A stretch of DNA of 23,523 nucleotides from Phallusia fumigata (GCA_008931825.1 QXVZ01015693.1:1-23523), one strand, 5' to 3'; numbered from the stretch's first letter, positions 1 to 11,017 are shown. Notes: generated by a model not told the origin, from the letters alone. Made by a program: numbers and translations.

Positions 1-660
1 GTAAGGATATTTAAAATGTATTTATTTTTTTGTAATTTGCTTGAAGGTGCGTGAAAATAAAATTGTTCATGTAGGCAACAGAAACCCACAACCAAGACTC
101 ACACGTTAATCAAAACCGTACAAAAAGGTTTTGTTCATGAATCTTTTTCCACCAAGATCGTAGACGTAAACTATCACAGTTCAAACGTTTATTGGGTTTG
201 TTTGTACAAAAATAAACTCGGTAATGCACAAGTCAGAAATAAAGCAAATGCAAAACTCCTCAGAGCGTGACTGAAACAGAGAAGTCACTCAATCGAAATA
301 ACGTGCAGTGAAAAATTGCCGGAAGTCCAAAAATAAAAACGAGCTCACACCAACATAAAAAAAATGTCATTCTTTTAAGGAGTTTTCGAATAAAACCAAC
401 CGCGTCCAACGTATGCGTAAAATTAGATGCACTACAAACAGAAAGGGTTGTTTCATATTTCAGGTGCATTCACAAAAAAAAAACAGTAAGCAGCCACACT
501 TGCGTTACAATACATAGTGCAGGCAACCAAACAAATAAATTTTTCAACGACTATTTTATCAGCAACGAAAGATGCAAACGGATTTGAAATCAAACATGGG
601 TAATCATGCGTTCATTTCAGCTTGCTAGAAGATTTGCAAACCTGGTTCTGTGCCGCTAAG
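1..660. other. Intergenic, 3' of IFT52
   Basis: This AT-rich stretch lies downstream of the IFT52 poly(A) signal. The longest reading frame is a 69-codon one on the minus strand (260-469) with no recognisable domain, and I see no splice-supported exon. Nothing else is callable here. Confidence 0.5.
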
Positions 661-662
661 GC

Positions 663-668
663 TTTATT
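663..668 (-). terminator. Poly(A) signal of IFT52
   Basis: On the minus strand this reads AATAAA. It begins 18 nt past the IFT52 stop codon (686-688), so the 3' UTR would be very short. The close placement supports the short last exon chosen for the gene. Confidence 0.65.
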
Positions 669-685
669 GATCACGTGATGTGACG

Positions 686-3600
686 TCAAGGGCTCGAAGG
701 TCCGCCTCCGATGTCGTGGTCCTAAACAAATTTCAGTTAACATTTTAAACAAGCTGTTGTCTAAACATTTTCGACCAAAAAAACGGTTTAGGTATCAATT
801 AAACTCACTAGGATCGCTTTCTTGAATTCAACGATCTGGAACAAGACGTGTTCCAGAATATGTTTCGCGTCGCGTTCTTCCTTTGGCAGCTTTGGAGAAA
901 TCCCCAAGATGTCGCCACACTCACGCACGTAATATTCGAGGTCTTCGTCGTTACCTGGCAAAAAAAACATTAGCGATTCTGACCGCGCATGTTTCAAAAA
1001 ATGTATTTGTGGCGTAATTTATATTCTGTATCGCACGAACACAATGGGTAACGTTGTAAAATTGATTTGTGCCAAAGAGTTTGTTGCATTGTCGACTTAC
1101 ATTTGTTTGTAATTTGGGCCAGACGGACTTTTTCTGAAGAAAAACAATCGTCCAAGTCGAACAGGTCAAGCGGCGGGCCTGGCAGATCCCGAAACTCGGG
1201 TGGAAATACCTGAAAAGCGAAAAACACATTTTTTTCAGTAAAGAAATTCTCGGCACAAAAAGAAACTGCAACGTGTATTTTAAAATTATATGAAAAAAAG
1301 GAGGAGAAACCAACAAGAAACTTACTGCAGGTTGTAATGGGGGTAGTGGTGTGTCAAAGTTGGGTGGAATGAGAGTCAAAGGTTCATGTTTAATGCTGAG
1401 TTGGTCAAATGCGCTGCGAACAAAAATCTACGTTCAAACTCGCCTAAATGGAACACGGCATCGGGATTGAACAATGATCATTAAAACTGAACATCCAAAC
1501 ATTTTGTCGAATAACTATCTGCCTGGATAAAAGCGGTTTATTGTGAAACAGTTAGGTATTGCTTTTTGTGTACACATTCATTTTCAACCGAATTGCAAAA
1601 TGGGCTTGGCCGTAAAGTTCCAGACAACTGAAATTTGGGTCCATTACTAGCCATTGTTACAACGTTCAATAACATTCATTGGTAAAGTGATAGGCAAAGC
1701 AGTCTTGGCAAAATTTTAAATATTTTGCAGTAAATTCTTACTTCAAAATCTTGGGTACAATGTTGTTGTCCATTTTGAAAAGTTGTTTGTCGAAAAGCTG
1801 TGTGAAGTCATTGGGAATGTCGTCACCTTCTTGCAAGCAACTCTTCAGTCTGGAATAAAGTTGTGTTAATGTTGTTGCAATTAGGACATCCCTACAACTT
1901 ATTCTAAGTGCTCTGTGATGAGAATTGTATCAAATTTTACACTATTAAGGATTTTTAGTTCCAACCCTGCCCCAGTATCTTGTTTTTCTGGGCATGTAAC
2001 CTGAAAAAGTGTTGCTCCAATCCAACCCAGAGGAAAACATTGAGCTTGCCTTAGTGAAAATTAACCTCAAAGTATAAAATAGCTGCAATTAATCAACTTG
2101 ACAATGGACTTATAGTGTGCCAAAACCTTGGGAATTGGGCATTAGCTCTACCTACCACACAATCAAAATATACAATGGTAGAATTGAGTGAGGTTTGTTC
2201 GCAAAACAGTCTTACCTGTCAGCTAACTTCTCAGTGTGAGGTAACATGTGATAATCAGATATTTCTGGATCTTCGGCATCAATTGTGTTCAGCTCTAAGT
2301 CATCGGTTGTCAGCCATCTCATTACGACATCCTGCATTGAAAAGAATCACATATTTTGATCAAGTTATTGCCAAGTAGTACCAGTCAGACAAGTGTACAG
2401 ACATTTGGGATTGTTGGAATCAGCGATTGCATACATTTGTAATGTTAACTGGTTTTTCATGTCAAAATTAAAATAAAAAGCCAACAGCATAAAAAGGTCG
2501 ACTTATACCATGACTTTTGCATTTTCTTCTTTGTCCAGGTATTGATCATGAAACATGTGCACTGAACCAACCACAACCAACTTTCCACTGGATTGCTGCA
2601 AAAAATACATTCCTGTTATTGACAGAACAAAAATGTTGCCTGACTATTATGTAATAAAAAGCTCTCAGTGTGGTGGTTCAGGTACAAATGAGGCCAAAAG
2701 GCAAGCTTTGAACCAACAATTGTAGAAATTCAAAATTAAATTTTTTTACCATATTTACCTTTGACTTATACATTGCAATGACGGGTCGATTTACTGGAAT
2801 GCAAGCAGATCCTGTTGACAGAACTGCAGTTGATGGTTTTGCTACGTTCAAAGTTGCACCATATGGGTAGACAAACTGCAGTGCCCTATATTAAAAAGTT
2901 AGTTTGGTTTAAATTAATGTATGATCTAATTCTGCAAAAAACTTACTGTGAAATGGAGCTCACTCTGTCTTTTTCATCATCATCCAATCCTGGCACATAC
3001 TTGCCAGCTGCACGACTGATTGCACGGTTTAGCACTCCATTGCTCACAAGGGCCTCCTTGGGGTGAAAGTATTTGTAATACACACTTCTTACAACAGCAT
3101 CTAAAAACCATAAAAAATTGAAACTATTGAACAAACATATCTTTGCAGTTTTTTTCAAACTTGGGTAAACTAACACTAAATCAGAGTTATAGACACATGT
3201 TATCCATATTAATGCATGGAAAGTTGGTTTATTCACATTGATAATATTTATTATATCATATAGATAATAAGCATAGAAAAAGTATCAGCACCTACCATTG
3301 TTAACCATAATCCCATAATCTTCCAAAAGAAAGTTTATGTTTGTGTTGAAACTTCCTTCTCCACCTTCACCCAGCATCACCAACAAACTGCCACCACCTT
3401 CTATGTATTGTTTCAGATTGTCAAACTACAGTAACAAAAAACAATAACTCAAATCAGGGTAATGAACAACTAAACTTCATGGAAGTTTGCACATGGACAG
3501 TATTTGCAGAAACAAAAAAGAATAATAGTTTATGCAAACATAATATGTATACTTTATCCAAACAATTTTATGCAATGATTACTTCAANAATACACACTTC

Positions 3601-4927
3601 TTACAACAGCATCTAAAAAACATAAAAGATTGAAACTATTGAACAAACATACCTTTGCAGTTTTTTTCTAACTTGGGTAAACTAACACTAGATCAGGGTT
3701 ATAGACACGCGTTATCCATATTAATGCATGGTAAGTTGGTTTATTGTATATATTATATCACATTGACAACAAGCATAGAAAAAGTATCAGCACCTACCAT
3801 TGTTAACCATAATCCCATAATCTTCCAGAAGAAAGTTTATGTTTGTGTTGAAACTTCCTTCTCCACCTTCACCCAGCATCACCAACAAACTGCCACCACC
3901 TTCTATGTATCGCTTCAGATTGTCAAACTACAGTAACAAAAAAACAATAACTGAAATCAGGGTAATGAACAACTAAACTTCATGGAAGTTTGCACATGGA
4001 CAGTATTTGCAGAAACAAAAAAGAATAATGGTTTATGCAAACATGATATGTATACTTTATCCAAACAATTTTATGCAATGATTACTTCAAATGAGCTGAA
4101 CTTTTCTCTGGGAGCAGCAATGACAAATACTCGAGCTTGACTTAGTTTGTCTTCCAATATCTCATCTTTATGCCTATAACATAACAAACAAAATTAAAAA
4201 GGAATCTACCTGCAAAGCAGCCTCAAAAACATTCGTACACTAAAACTATTCATTTTATTTACATTTGTCTTAACAACGAGGGATCAGTGAGAACCACAAG
4301 TGGTTATGTATAGGCTGACCCTAGAATGCAAGGTTTCAAGGCAACAAAGACAAAAAATGTGTGGAAAGAAAAGGCATCACAATATTGCATCTAAAAAACG
4401 ATAAAGGTGCAAAATGTTATGACGATAAAGTACGCTTCACGCTTAATCGAGCAGATGGATGGAAACATGCAGAAAAGTGTACTTGAGGCAGTAGGCGCTG
4501 TTTCAATCAAGGTCAGCATAACTATTGGTGAGTGGTACATATGCATAACTATTAAAAACTATACCAGTAATGATTTTTTAAATGTACATAAAAATGAAAA
4601 ATGTTTAAAATATCTAGTTATGCATATGTACCAACTAAAACCACTTTACACTTTTTGGTTAATCATTGATAAAATGAAGCCCTTCTGGTCAAATTAGTAC
4701 TCACTGTGTAACCTTCCAAGTATTTCTTAATTTTCTATGCCACGATTTATATCCATTTCCAAGTGTAAACAGTTCCTTCTTAGTTTGATCAAACAAAATC
4801 ATGTTTCTAGAAGCTTGTTCATCCATGCCCTTGAGACAAAAACAATAGTTTGCCTAGTTATAATTGAGGTTAAGGAATATCAAGAAATTAAAGCAAACAA
4901 ACTCACTGGTTCAGGAGCGGGAGGCAT
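686..4927 (-). CDS. IFT52: Intraflagellar transport protein 52 (IFT-B subunit)
   Basis: IFT52 is a core subunit of the anterograde IFT-B complex that carries cargo along cilia. Thirteen coding exons join in frame with GT-AG introns: 4907-4927, 4705-4829, 4086-4173, 3798-3927 (duplicate copy 3296-3425), 2947-3100, 2759-2885, 2509-2595, 2216-2331, 1742-1849, 1326-1413, 1101-1209, 809-954, 686-721. The product is 444 residues, against about 437 in vertebrates. Family landmarks are the GIFT-type N-terminal half with MLGEGGEGSFNTNINFLLE (about 97-115) and YYKYFHPKEALVSNGVL (about 129-145), then a proline-rich linker (PPNFDTPLPPLQPA), FPPEFRDLP, and a C-terminal region with YYVRECGDILG and KHILEHVLFQIVEFKK that in the family binds other IFT-B core subunits. 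The last exon gives DHDIGGGPSSP, comparable to the short acidic vertebrate tail. The start ATG is in a 7-codon exon; translation could instead begin at Met9. Exon 4 is present twice around an assembly N, so count it once. Confidence 0.95.
3077..3587. repeat. Direct duplicate A1 of an IFT52 segment
   Basis: This is the left copy of a direct duplication of about 0.5 kb. It matches 3589-4090, with several substitutions and a small indel in the intron. It covers the 5' part of exon 5, intron 4, exon 4, intron 3 and the last bases of exon 3. The break lies exactly at the N at 3588. Confidence 0.9.
3296..3425 (-). other. Second copy of IFT52 exon 4 (assembly duplicate)
   Basis: This 130-nt block is the same exon as 3798-3927, with the same splice sites and phase. 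It encodes the LGEGGEGSFNTNIN region. The two copies differ by a few bases; one change turns Arg (CGA, upper copy) into Gln (CAA, this copy) just before the YIEGGG motif. This copy continues into the rest of the gene, while the upper copy joins exon 3. A single N at 3588 separates them, so they look like two alleles of one exon and not a tandem exon duplication. Confidence 0.85.
3588..3588. other. Assembly join (single N)
   Basis: This is a single ambiguous base between two near-identical 0.5-kb copies. It is best read as a contig junction where allelic sequence was not merged. Confidence 0.85.
3589..4090. repeat. Direct duplicate A2 of an IFT52 segment
   Basis: This is the right copy of the duplication, matching 3077-3587. 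It ends inside exon 3 and begins inside exon 5, so it cannot be a functional tandem exon set. Its limits coincide with the single N at 3588. Confidence 0.9.
4533..4633. repeat. Inverted repeat with 18-bp perfect arms
   Basis: The arms are 4533-4550 (TGGTACATATGCATAACT) and 4616-4633 (its exact reverse complement), separated by an AT-rich 65-nt loop. The element lies in IFT52 intron 2 and could fold as a hairpin. GCATAACTATT also occurs just outside the left arm, near 4516-4526. It could be a small MITE; I see no clear target-site duplication. Confidence 0.75.
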
Positions 4928-6081
4928 GGTATGAAATCCACTAACAATTGTTTTTATTTGTACGCCGTTAGTTATATAAAGTAGCACCTGCTTCTATCAA
5001 GCTTGTGACGGGTTACGACTTAAAACACAACAAGCTTCTTTCGTAACTATGTGCCCATTTGCAAAAATTTCAATGCTGAATGGCCAGATCCGGACTAATA
5101 TGGGCGAAGTAAATACAAACGTATTTATCATTTCAGTAACAAACGTTCCAAATACAGAAAGGTTTCGTTGCATTAAAATGTGTAATATAAAAATAACTTT
5201 GTTATACAAATAGATCCAAAAACATAAGACGGGCTCTTTTAAATGTATTACTTGCAGCTTAGGATATATTTTTTTGGTCATCCTGCAAACCGTAAATCCA
5301 GCGGTTAGCGAAAAGGTGTTCGGAAAAGAAGAAACTGTCAAAAAGTTAATATTTGAGTTTTCGTACTTCTATTCAATTTAAAGCGATAACGGAAACGAAT
5401 TATCACATTTAATTGATTATACGTTTTTGTACTTTTTTTTGATTAGGATTAAAACAATGTCCTTGGAATAATTTAGACCGTTACACATGAGCAATTTCCC
5501 GCACTTTTGTGCTGTTGCAACATCCAGAAATCTGCAAGTTTGCAGACACGTTTTTGCTGTGATGTTTACTGTGACTGACGATAAAGTCAGGCTGGTGTAT
5601 GTATTGGGGCATTTTACGTAAGTATGTTCTAGTTTTGAAATGTATTGTGTAGTAGGTATTAGGCCTACTTTTTCAACCAACTTTATATGATATTGGATGT
5701 TTTGGAGGGCACTAGTTACTAATATTTAATGGGTTTTAATAAATACCTTATTTTTACATCAGAGTTATCATGGTAATAAATTTTATGATTCAATTCTTAG
5801 ATCATGCAATGATTTTTATGTATCTAATGTATTTAAAGAGCATATGAATTACTTGAGCAACTGAAGCCACCCAGATATTAAACAATTTATAAATGTGGGA
5901 ATTTTAACATACTTATACAGGGTAAGCTACAATTACATATCATGGAGATTTAAACTTTACAGTTATACACAAGAAAAAATTCTGTCATACTGGTAAAGAT
6001 TGATGTAAATCCTGTGCTGTTGGTTTACATTTACTTAGTATTTGTGAAACCTACATTTATTAGAAATCACAGTTGCAAAAT
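4928..6081. other. Intergenic: IFT52 upstream region
   Basis: This interval runs from the IFT52 start to the probable poly(A) signal of the mucin-like gene. A TATATAA run at 4973-4979 lies about 46 bp upstream of the IFT52 ATG and could serve as a TATA element. AATTGTTAG just before the 5' leader could alternatively be a trans-splice acceptor. An 87-codon minus frame (5417-5680) and a 43-codon plus frame ending at a GTAAGT (5487-5617) are unrecognised and have no supported partner exons. I see no convincing RFX X-box by eye. Confidence 0.4.
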
Positions 6082-6087
6082 TTTATT
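6082..6087 (-). terminator. Possible poly(A) signal of the mucin-like gene
   Basis: This reads AATAAA on the minus strand, about 400 nt beyond the stop codon at 6491-6493. I did not find a canonical AATAAA closer to the stop, so this is the likely 3' end signal. Confidence 0.4.
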
Positions 6088-6490
6088 AACAATCAATATG
6101 TACAAATATAGCAAAAAATGCATGATATTGTAAAAAACTGGCCTGAGCAGTTTGTATGTTTGGTAAAATACAACAAAAAAACTTTGCACTAAAAATTTGA
6201 CAAGTGAAGGCAGCTAACAATTTGCATTTAGTTTGCCATTTGTACATTTTATCACTTTTTTTATAGATTTGGAATAGAAATTGGTGGAAGACACAACTCA
6301 ACAAGTTGCAGGTATATAGCAAAAATAAGTTTTATGTATTTCAACAGCAAACATTTCACTCTCACTATGCAAGTCCAAGTGGTCAAAATAGAGCTGTAGA
6401 AACTATGACTAAATATTATTGATTCACTACACAAATTTTGCTACTGCACTAGTAAGAAATCTATGCATATTATAGTCTGTCAGTAATCAA

Positions 6491-9400
6491 CTATGATTCT
6501 GATAGTTGGTCAGAAATTGTAACCAACATTAGGTATATCATGGTCCAAAATAGAATAGAAACTGTTGAAGCTGTAAAACAGTGATGGGCCGAACTTGTAG
6601 TTTGTGATTCTGTGACAGTAGTTGGAATAGCTGTTGTCATTGTTGTGGTTGAACTTACAGAAGTTGATGGTGTGGTGATTGCTGCTGTTGTTGTTGAGTT
6701 CGCACCACTTTGCATTGTTACCATACTTGAATTTGCTGTCGGACCTGTTGTAAAATTTGCTGAACTTGCAATTGTTGCTGTTGTGGCAGGGGTTGGTGTA
6801 CTTTCCGTTATTTTTGTTGTGGAACTTGCGGCACTAGCAGTTGCTGCTGTTCCCGCGCTGATTGTTGATGCATCTGAAGCCGTCGTCGGGCTTGATAAAT
6901 TTGCCGCTGTTGTTGTTGCCTCTTTTGTGACTGTTGTAGTGTTCGCTGTATCCGGACCTATTGTTGTGGAACTTGCAGCATGAGCAGTTGCTGTTGTTTC
7001 CGCGCTGATTGTTGGTGCATCCGATGCCGTTGTTACTGTCGTTGGGCTTGATAAGTTCGCGACTGCTGTTGCTTCTGTTATTACTGTTGTAGGGTTCGCT
7101 GTATCCGTTTTTATTGTTGTGGAACTTGCCGCACTAGCATTTGTTGCTGTTCCCGTGCTGATTGTTGATGCATTTGATGCCGTTGTTTCCGTTGTCGGGC
7201 TTGATGTGTTTGCTACTGCCGAGTCTGCCGCTGCTGCAGTTGCGTTAGGACTTGTCGCTGTCATTAAAGTTGTACCATTGGATTCCATGACAGTAGTTGA
7301 CGTCTGATCTTTCGGTGTTCCTGTTGATTCTTCGGACAAAGAAGAAGTTGGGTTGTGTGTTGTTTCCATGCTGGCTGTTGGAACTACGGGTGTTGTCGTC
7401 GAGTCATTGGACAACGAATCGGTTGCGCTGTTTGTTACAGCAAGTGTTGTGGGACCACCGGGTGTTGTTGTTGTTGTGTCATTAATCAGAGCACCAATTA
7501 TGCTTTCTGTCATAGCGAGTGCTGTTGGGTCCACAGGTGTTGTTGTTGAGTCACTGGACGAAGTGGTTTCACGGTCTGTAATGGAAACAACTGTTGGATC
7601 ACCAAGAGTTGTTGTTTCAGAGTCATTGGCCGGTGAATCTGTTGCGCTATCTGTAACAGAAAGTGCTGCTGCATCTACAGGTGTTGTTGTCGAGTCACTA
7701 GACGGCGAATCAGTTGTTTTGTCGGTAGCAGCAAATATTGTTGGGTCTACAGGTGATGTTGTTTTCTCATTGGTTAGAGAACCAGCCGTACTTTCCGTCA
7801 TAGCGAGTGCTGTTGGGTCTGCTGGTGTTGTTGTTGAGTTACTAGACAACGAATTGGTTGAGCTGTCTGTTACAGCAAATGCTGTTGGGTCTACAGGTGT
7901 TGTTGTGAATGCATTGTCCAGCGAATTGGTTGTGCCTTCTGTCATAGCAAATGCTGTTGCATCCGCAGGTGTTGTCGTTGAGTCGTTAAACAAAGAATCA
8001 GTGGTGTTGTCTGTTGCAGCAAATGCTGTTGGATCTGCAGGTGTTGTTGTCGAATCGTTAGTTGGCAAACCAGGGTCGTCTGTTGTTTCAATGCTGCCCG
8101 TTGAATCATTAGCTGTTGTCCCTTTACGACATAAAATTGGATATTGTATTAAAGTGTAACAGGACTAATAATCTGCGAAACGCATTGGTTGCGAAAATGA
8201 TTTTCCATACCCGCGACAATTGCGTGAATGAAAATGTAAAAAGTATTTTCTATGTTTCAAACGCAATGGTGGTATAACTGTAATGCAATTTCTCACGATA
8301 TTAAGCATTTTGTTCAAATATGCAACACAAGGCGGCATACCTTCCATCATGAATCCAGAATCCGTGGATGTTAGCGCTCCTGCTGTGTTGACAGCTGCCA
8401 CGCCTGTCAAAAACAAAAATATTTAACATCCGATTTAATATGTAGACAATTTTAATGGTTTTCAACACACACCACATATTTTAGAAACTCATGAGTCCCC
8501 ACACAGTAGCGCTGTTGTTTAACAGTAAACACTACATGCGGAGTTTATTGTAACGCACGTTAAACGCGTTGCCACCACGATTTAAATCAATCTCAAAGCG
8601 ACTCTAGAATGGCGAGAAATGTTTGCTGGGAAAGTCCCAACGGCGAGAAATCTATTGATGGTAATTTGGGCATAAAGTTGAACAAACTGGCGGGCAGAGC
8701 TGTGGTCCGGGAATATTCGTTTTTTCGAACAATACTACGAACGTTGGTGGCCAAGCGAAACCAAGTGCCATGCCATTGTGCGCAGCGTTATATGTGGGTT
8801 TCGGAGCGTCGAAAAACAACCTGTTGCTTCTAAATATAGTCAAGGTTGTCCGCATTTCTACTCTGTTGGGAATGGATGGGACGGGTTGCCAAGACAGCGT
8901 AGAAGCGTTGCTCGTCGATACCTTTATTTGGGATAAATTTGTCATGACTTGTTTTGGGGGGGATTGGGGGTTAGAAACAAACTTACCAAACAATGCACGT
9001 TGGAGTTCAGGCGTAAGCGCACCACGCCGAATAATGTGGTCACAAAATATCGGTTACATCTACTTTGCTTTTTGCAGCAAAAAATAAAGTATTTTGGCGA
9101 AATTAACGTAGCCAATTCAATCATGGTTTTGAGTATATTCAGACAAAAGCAAACCGAAACGTCTCGGTGTAATTAACACAAGAAGTCCAATATCGCAAAA
9201 CACAAGATACTATAGGTTGCAGAATAGCGTATTGTTGAACGGTTTCAAACGTCACTCAGGTTTAGACATAACCTTAATTTTGCTCGGTGAAAGAAATAAT
9301 AGCGAACTGCAAAACACATTTGTTTTGTGTGCGAACGTCGCTATCGTTCAAGCATACGGGAAACGCATTGTGTAGTAAATAAGTAAGCCTATTTACTAAT

Positions 9401-10466
9401 GCACAGGAACTTGTCAATGAAATGTAATTTTTATCGTCAATTGTTTTGTTCGTGATGGTAACGACCATTTTATTCGTTTACATTTGCTGCGTTGGTTGGA
9501 CTGAAAAACTAGAATAACTATAATCCTAAGCATTTTTTTTGACCTGTACGCTCTATAAAAATAGTGTGAAGTTTGAATGAAAAATAATTGTCGTCAAGGT
9601 TTAAACCGGTTTGGAGGTTCGAGAGGTGGCGAAAACCGCCCAAAACCGGTTTCAAACTGGAATATTCCGGCGATAACTGCCCAAAAACTGAAAATATCTT
9701 CGATTTTTTTACCACCCAAAACCGAAAAATGAGCACGACTATAACCTTGGCGTTTTTTCGAAAATCGGGTCAAAATTTTATGTTTCGGATTCCGATTTAA
9801 ACCGGTTTAAACCGGTTTGGAGGTTCGAGAGGTGACCATAACCGCCTAAAACCGGTTTGAAACTGGAATAATCCGGCGAAAACTGCCCAAAAACTGAAAA
9901 ATTCTTCGATTTTTTGACCACCCAAAACCGAAAAATGAGCAAGGCTATAGCCTTGGCGTTTTTTAGAAACTCGGGTCAAAATTTTATGTTTCGGATTCCG
10001 ATTTAAACCGGTTTGGAGGTTCGAGAGGTGACCAAAACCGGTTTGAAACTGAAATAATCCGGCGAAAACTCCCCAAAACTGAAAAATTCTTCGATTTTTT
10101 GACCACCCAAAACCGAAAAATGAGCAAGGCTATTGTCTTTCAATGAAATTCAACACGATGGTCCGCTGGTAGGGGGACAAAATGGCAAAGTCACGAAGTT
10201 TCGGTCGTGAAACTCCAGACTTAACTTTGGTTGGTCACGCCCAAAAGTTGTTGCGCACCCTGTTGTAGCGTATCATAATTTACGCTTCATTACAACTTCT
10301 TAGTAATACCCAGTTTACCAACTTTTAACGATTTAAACTTAGCTTTTATGTCGGAGTTCGGTTTGCTTTACCGCACTGTTGAGGATTCGTTTCAATTGCA
10401 CTAATTTAACCCTGTCACAAGCGACTTACCGATGAAAAACCATAAGATCAGGAGGTCTGCCTTCAT
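6491..10466 (-). CDS. Mucin-like Ser/Thr/Pro-rich surface protein
   Basis: I join three exons by phase: 10430-10466, 8341-8403 and 6491-8121, giving 576 residues. Exon 1 supplies MKADLLILWFFI and exon 2 continues GVAAVNTAGA, which together form a typical secretory signal peptide. Residues from about 55 hold about ten 24-residue repeats of the type NDSTTTPADPTAFAATDNTT. About three longer repeats (49-51 residues, SSPTT...STTI) follow, then a Ser/Thr/Ala tail. The C terminus has a hydrophobic stretch (about 552-569) followed by SDQLSES, which suits a membrane anchor or a GPI signal. Many N-x-S/T and dense Thr/Ser sites imply heavy glycosylation. No catalytic domain is visible. The exon 3 acceptor (before 8121) is weak and rests on reading frame. 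Function is inferred from composition only: a surface or extracellular mucin-type coat protein. Long frames on the plus strand here are antisense shadows of the repeats. Confidence 0.75.
6816..7240. repeat. 147-153 bp coding repeats (about 3 copies)
   Basis: A second repeat family lies in the mucin exon. On the plus strand GTTGTGGAACTTG recurs at 6816, 6963 and 7116, so the period is 147 then 153 bp, always a multiple of three. Encoded units share ANLSSPTT, DASTISAGT and ASAASSTT blocks. Both periods preserve the reading frame. Confidence 0.8.
7335..8059. repeat. 72-bp coding minisatellite (24-residue repeats, about 10 copies)
   Basis: Within the mucin exon the coding strand repeats every 72 nt, giving units such as NDSTTTPADPTAFA, NDSTTTPADATAFA and SSNSTTTPADPTALA. 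The units diverge by several residues but keep the TTTP.DPTA core and the 24-residue spacing. Two units, starting ETTTLGDPT and TTTTTPGGPT, carry an extra codon or substitutions. A region like this is expected to vary in copy number between individuals. Confidence 0.85.
8404..10429 (-). other. Intron 1 of the mucin-like gene
   Basis: This 2-kb intron separates the signal-peptide exon from the rest of the mucin. It contains the AAACCGGTTT tandem repeat (9603-10134). Unrecognised frames on both strands at 8609-9176 (74 to 113 codons) overlap each other and have no splice-supported continuation, so I treat them as non-coding or decayed. A stretch at 10135-10330 with mixed composition may be an interspersed repeat. 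Confidence 0.5.
9603..10134. repeat. Tandem repeat of 196-206 bp with AAACCGGTTT core
   Basis: About 2.7 units start at 9603, 9809 and 10005, each beginning AAACCGGTTTGGAGGTTCGA. Each unit contains the palindrome AAACCGGTTT, the phrases GAAACTG, AATAATCCGGCGA, CTTCGATTTTTT and ACCACCCAAAACCGAAAAATG, and ends before the next core. The spacing is 206 then 196 bp, and the third unit is cut off after GAGCAAGGCTAT. Unit 2 carries an extra TTTAAACCGG just before its start. Copies look well conserved, which suggests recent amplification. Confidence 0.9.
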
Positions 10467-10514
10467 TGTATTCAGTAACTCAGTTTGAAAAAACAGAACT
10501 TTTATTACACTTAG
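10430..10514 (-). other. First coding exon of the mucin-like gene (signal peptide)
   Basis: The minus strand has a strong acceptor (TTTTCCACAG) before 10514, then a 48-nt leader, the ATG at 10464-10466 and 12 hydrophobic-rich codons, ending at the donor GTAAGT after 10430. The exon ends in phase 1, as needed to join 8403. The acceptor upstream of the ATG means either a 5' UTR intron or, if this is an ascidian, spliced-leader trans-splicing. Confidence 0.65.
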
Positions 10515-11017
10515 CTGTGGAAAATAAAAAAATATTACCATAGATTCAAACCCTGAAACTTCCCTTGAATTAATTTTAGTGGCCCATACACTTATAACAG
10601 GATAGTCTGTTGATGAAACACAGGCTTTTCGCAAAAACATCTGTTTTTTGTTGCGGGATTCTAAATTAACGAGAATCGTCGGTCAAAACTTTCTACACGC
10701 AGTTGCGTATTATACCGTGTCGCGTTTTTGATTTATTTTTGCTGGTTGGCACTGGTTTCTGTTTAGTTTAAGGCGGCTTTAAATTTGTGTACTTTTTTCA
10801 GAGCTAAACCGATGGAAATCACCGTATCTATTTGGAGAAAAAAACTATTAGGGGGGTTTGATGGTAGATTTTGTGCGTCACTAAAGGTTTGGCGATATTT
10901 TCTCCCGTTTTATCTTGATGTTTATTTGACAGCAAGATTGTTTGAAACAGTTCTGGAAATAGTGGGTGTGCCCCTGTGAAATTGAACCTGTCATATTCCA
11001 TTTTTTATAAGTTTCCA

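Noticed and set aside
681-688. TGACGTCA overlapping the IFT52 stop codon
   Set aside because: It is a CRE-like octamer inside the 3' end of a gene, with no promoter nearby; chance is the simpler reading.
5487-5617. 43-codon plus-strand frame ending at GTAAGT
   Set aside because: It has a good donor, but I found no matching downstream exon and no upstream support. The opposite strand is equally open.
7353-8159. 268-codon plus-strand frame, valine-rich and repetitive
   Set aside because: It is the antisense of the mucin repeats. GTTGTTGT runs complement ACAACAAC Thr codons, and the minus frame has the signal peptide, splice phases and glycosylation pattern.
8609-9087. Plus-strand frames of 74 and 105 codons and an overlapping 113-codon minus frame
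   Set aside because: They lie in the mucin intron, overlap each other on both strands, lack splice-supported partners and match no family I know.
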